Under the pieces are notes generated by a model, which did no database searches, was not told the DNA's origin, and saw nothing but the letters and a program-made list of their open reading frames with translations. The translations under genes were made by a program, and so were the position numbers. Shown here piece after piece: positions 6,059-6,251 of a DNA stretch of 6,251 nucleotides; the first letter of the stretch is position 1; each line of letters begins with the position of its first letter. This DNA comes from Gammaproteobacteria bacterium (GTDB taxonomy: Bacteria; Pseudomonadota; Gammaproteobacteria; SZUA-152): positions 1 to 6,251 of the forward strand of contig JAUWLO010000121.1 in the NCBI GenBank assembly GCA_030613605.1, written 5' to 3'.

Positions 6059-6068
6059 CTTCTCCCTT
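6059..6068 (-). promoter_or_regulatory. Ribosome-binding site of eutH
   Basis: AAGGGAGAAG on the minus strand, with its GGGAGA core 7 bases before the ATG at 6053. This is the strongest ribosome-binding site in the window and fixes the eutH start. Confidence 0.8.
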
Positions 6069-6251
6069 TTTCCAGGTTTATCTTGCTTTTAGGGTGAAAT
6101 CTTTTCTTCCCCACCTTCTTATTAGTAATGAGGCAGTGAAGGCCGACGCGCTTTGTCCTAGCTCCTTTCTGAATCCGTGATTTGTTGAGGGTTTGTAAGG
6201 GGTAGTTTAGATTAGAAAAACTACCTTCGTTTTGTTTGTACAGATCAAACA
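6069..6251. other. Leader/upstream region of eutH
   Basis: No gene is visible here. It contains a perfect 8-bp inverted repeat (6201-6225) and a short GAC-loop-GTC element (6145-6157, loop AAAGCGC on the minus strand). A second purine-rich AAAGGAG (minus strand, near 6163-6169) is not followed by a start codon. I could not define a promoter with a convincing -35/-10 or -24/-12 pair. The stretch is long enough to hold the promoter and a regulatory leader, or simply the gap to a preceding eut gene outside the window. Confidence 0.5.
6201..6225. repeat. 8-bp inverted repeat upstream of eutH
   Basis: GGTAGTTT (6201-6208) and AAACTACC (6218-6225) surround a 9-base loop. On the plus strand it is followed by TTCGTTTTGTTT, which resembles a weak terminator for rightward transcription, but no plus-strand gene precedes it. 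On the minus strand, the direction of eutH, no T tract follows. It could be part of a leader structure or an operator. Confidence 0.4.

Overview
The window is one end of an ethanolamine-utilisation (eut) locus. All recognisable genes lie on the minus strand and read from high to low coordinates: eutH (6053-4848), eutA (about 4843-3314), a single gene encoding EutB and EutC as one 731-residue polypeptide (3271-1076), a gap of about 500 bases, and a PduO-type ATP:cob(I)alamin adenosyltransferase (580-32). The H-A-B-C order is the same as in enterobacterial eut operons. Here B and C are fused, and no eutL/eutK shell genes follow. A cobalamin-maturation gene comes next instead.

The proteins form a coherent pathway. 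EutH is the membrane ethanolamine permease. EutBC is the adenosylcobalamin-dependent lyase that releases ammonia and acetaldehyde. EutA is the ATP-dependent reactivase that exchanges damaged cobalamin in the lyase. The adenosyltransferase makes the adenosylcobalamin. No microcompartment shell protein, aldehyde or alcohol dehydrogenase, or regulator gene is seen in the window, so the fate of acetaldehyde is not shown here.

Layout: 1-31, 3' flank of the adenosyltransferase. 32-580, adenosyltransferase. 581-1075, non-coding, with three strong inverted repeats (638-683, 692-724, 961-1007) and one doubtful 48-codon frame (952-806). 1076-3271, eutBC. 3272-3313, short gap with a small hairpin just before the eutBC ribosome-binding site. 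3314-4843/4861, eutA. 4828-4863, an 18-base tandem duplication at the eutH/eutA junction. 4848-6053, eutH. 6054-6251, leader upstream of eutH.

Organism: a Gram-negative, probably anaerobic bacterium of medium G+C fits. A Desulfobacterota/Desulfuromonadia-type source is my best guess, but it rests only on overall protein character and is weak.

The most notable feature is the lyase. Besides the fusion, the EutB active-site segment around residues 381-400 departs from the classic sequence: the position matching the substrate-binding Asp362 of E. coli EutB is Ala, and the HADADQN motif is lost, while Arg160, Gln162, Asn193 and Glu287 equivalents are kept. This may mark a divergent lyase with altered substrate preference.
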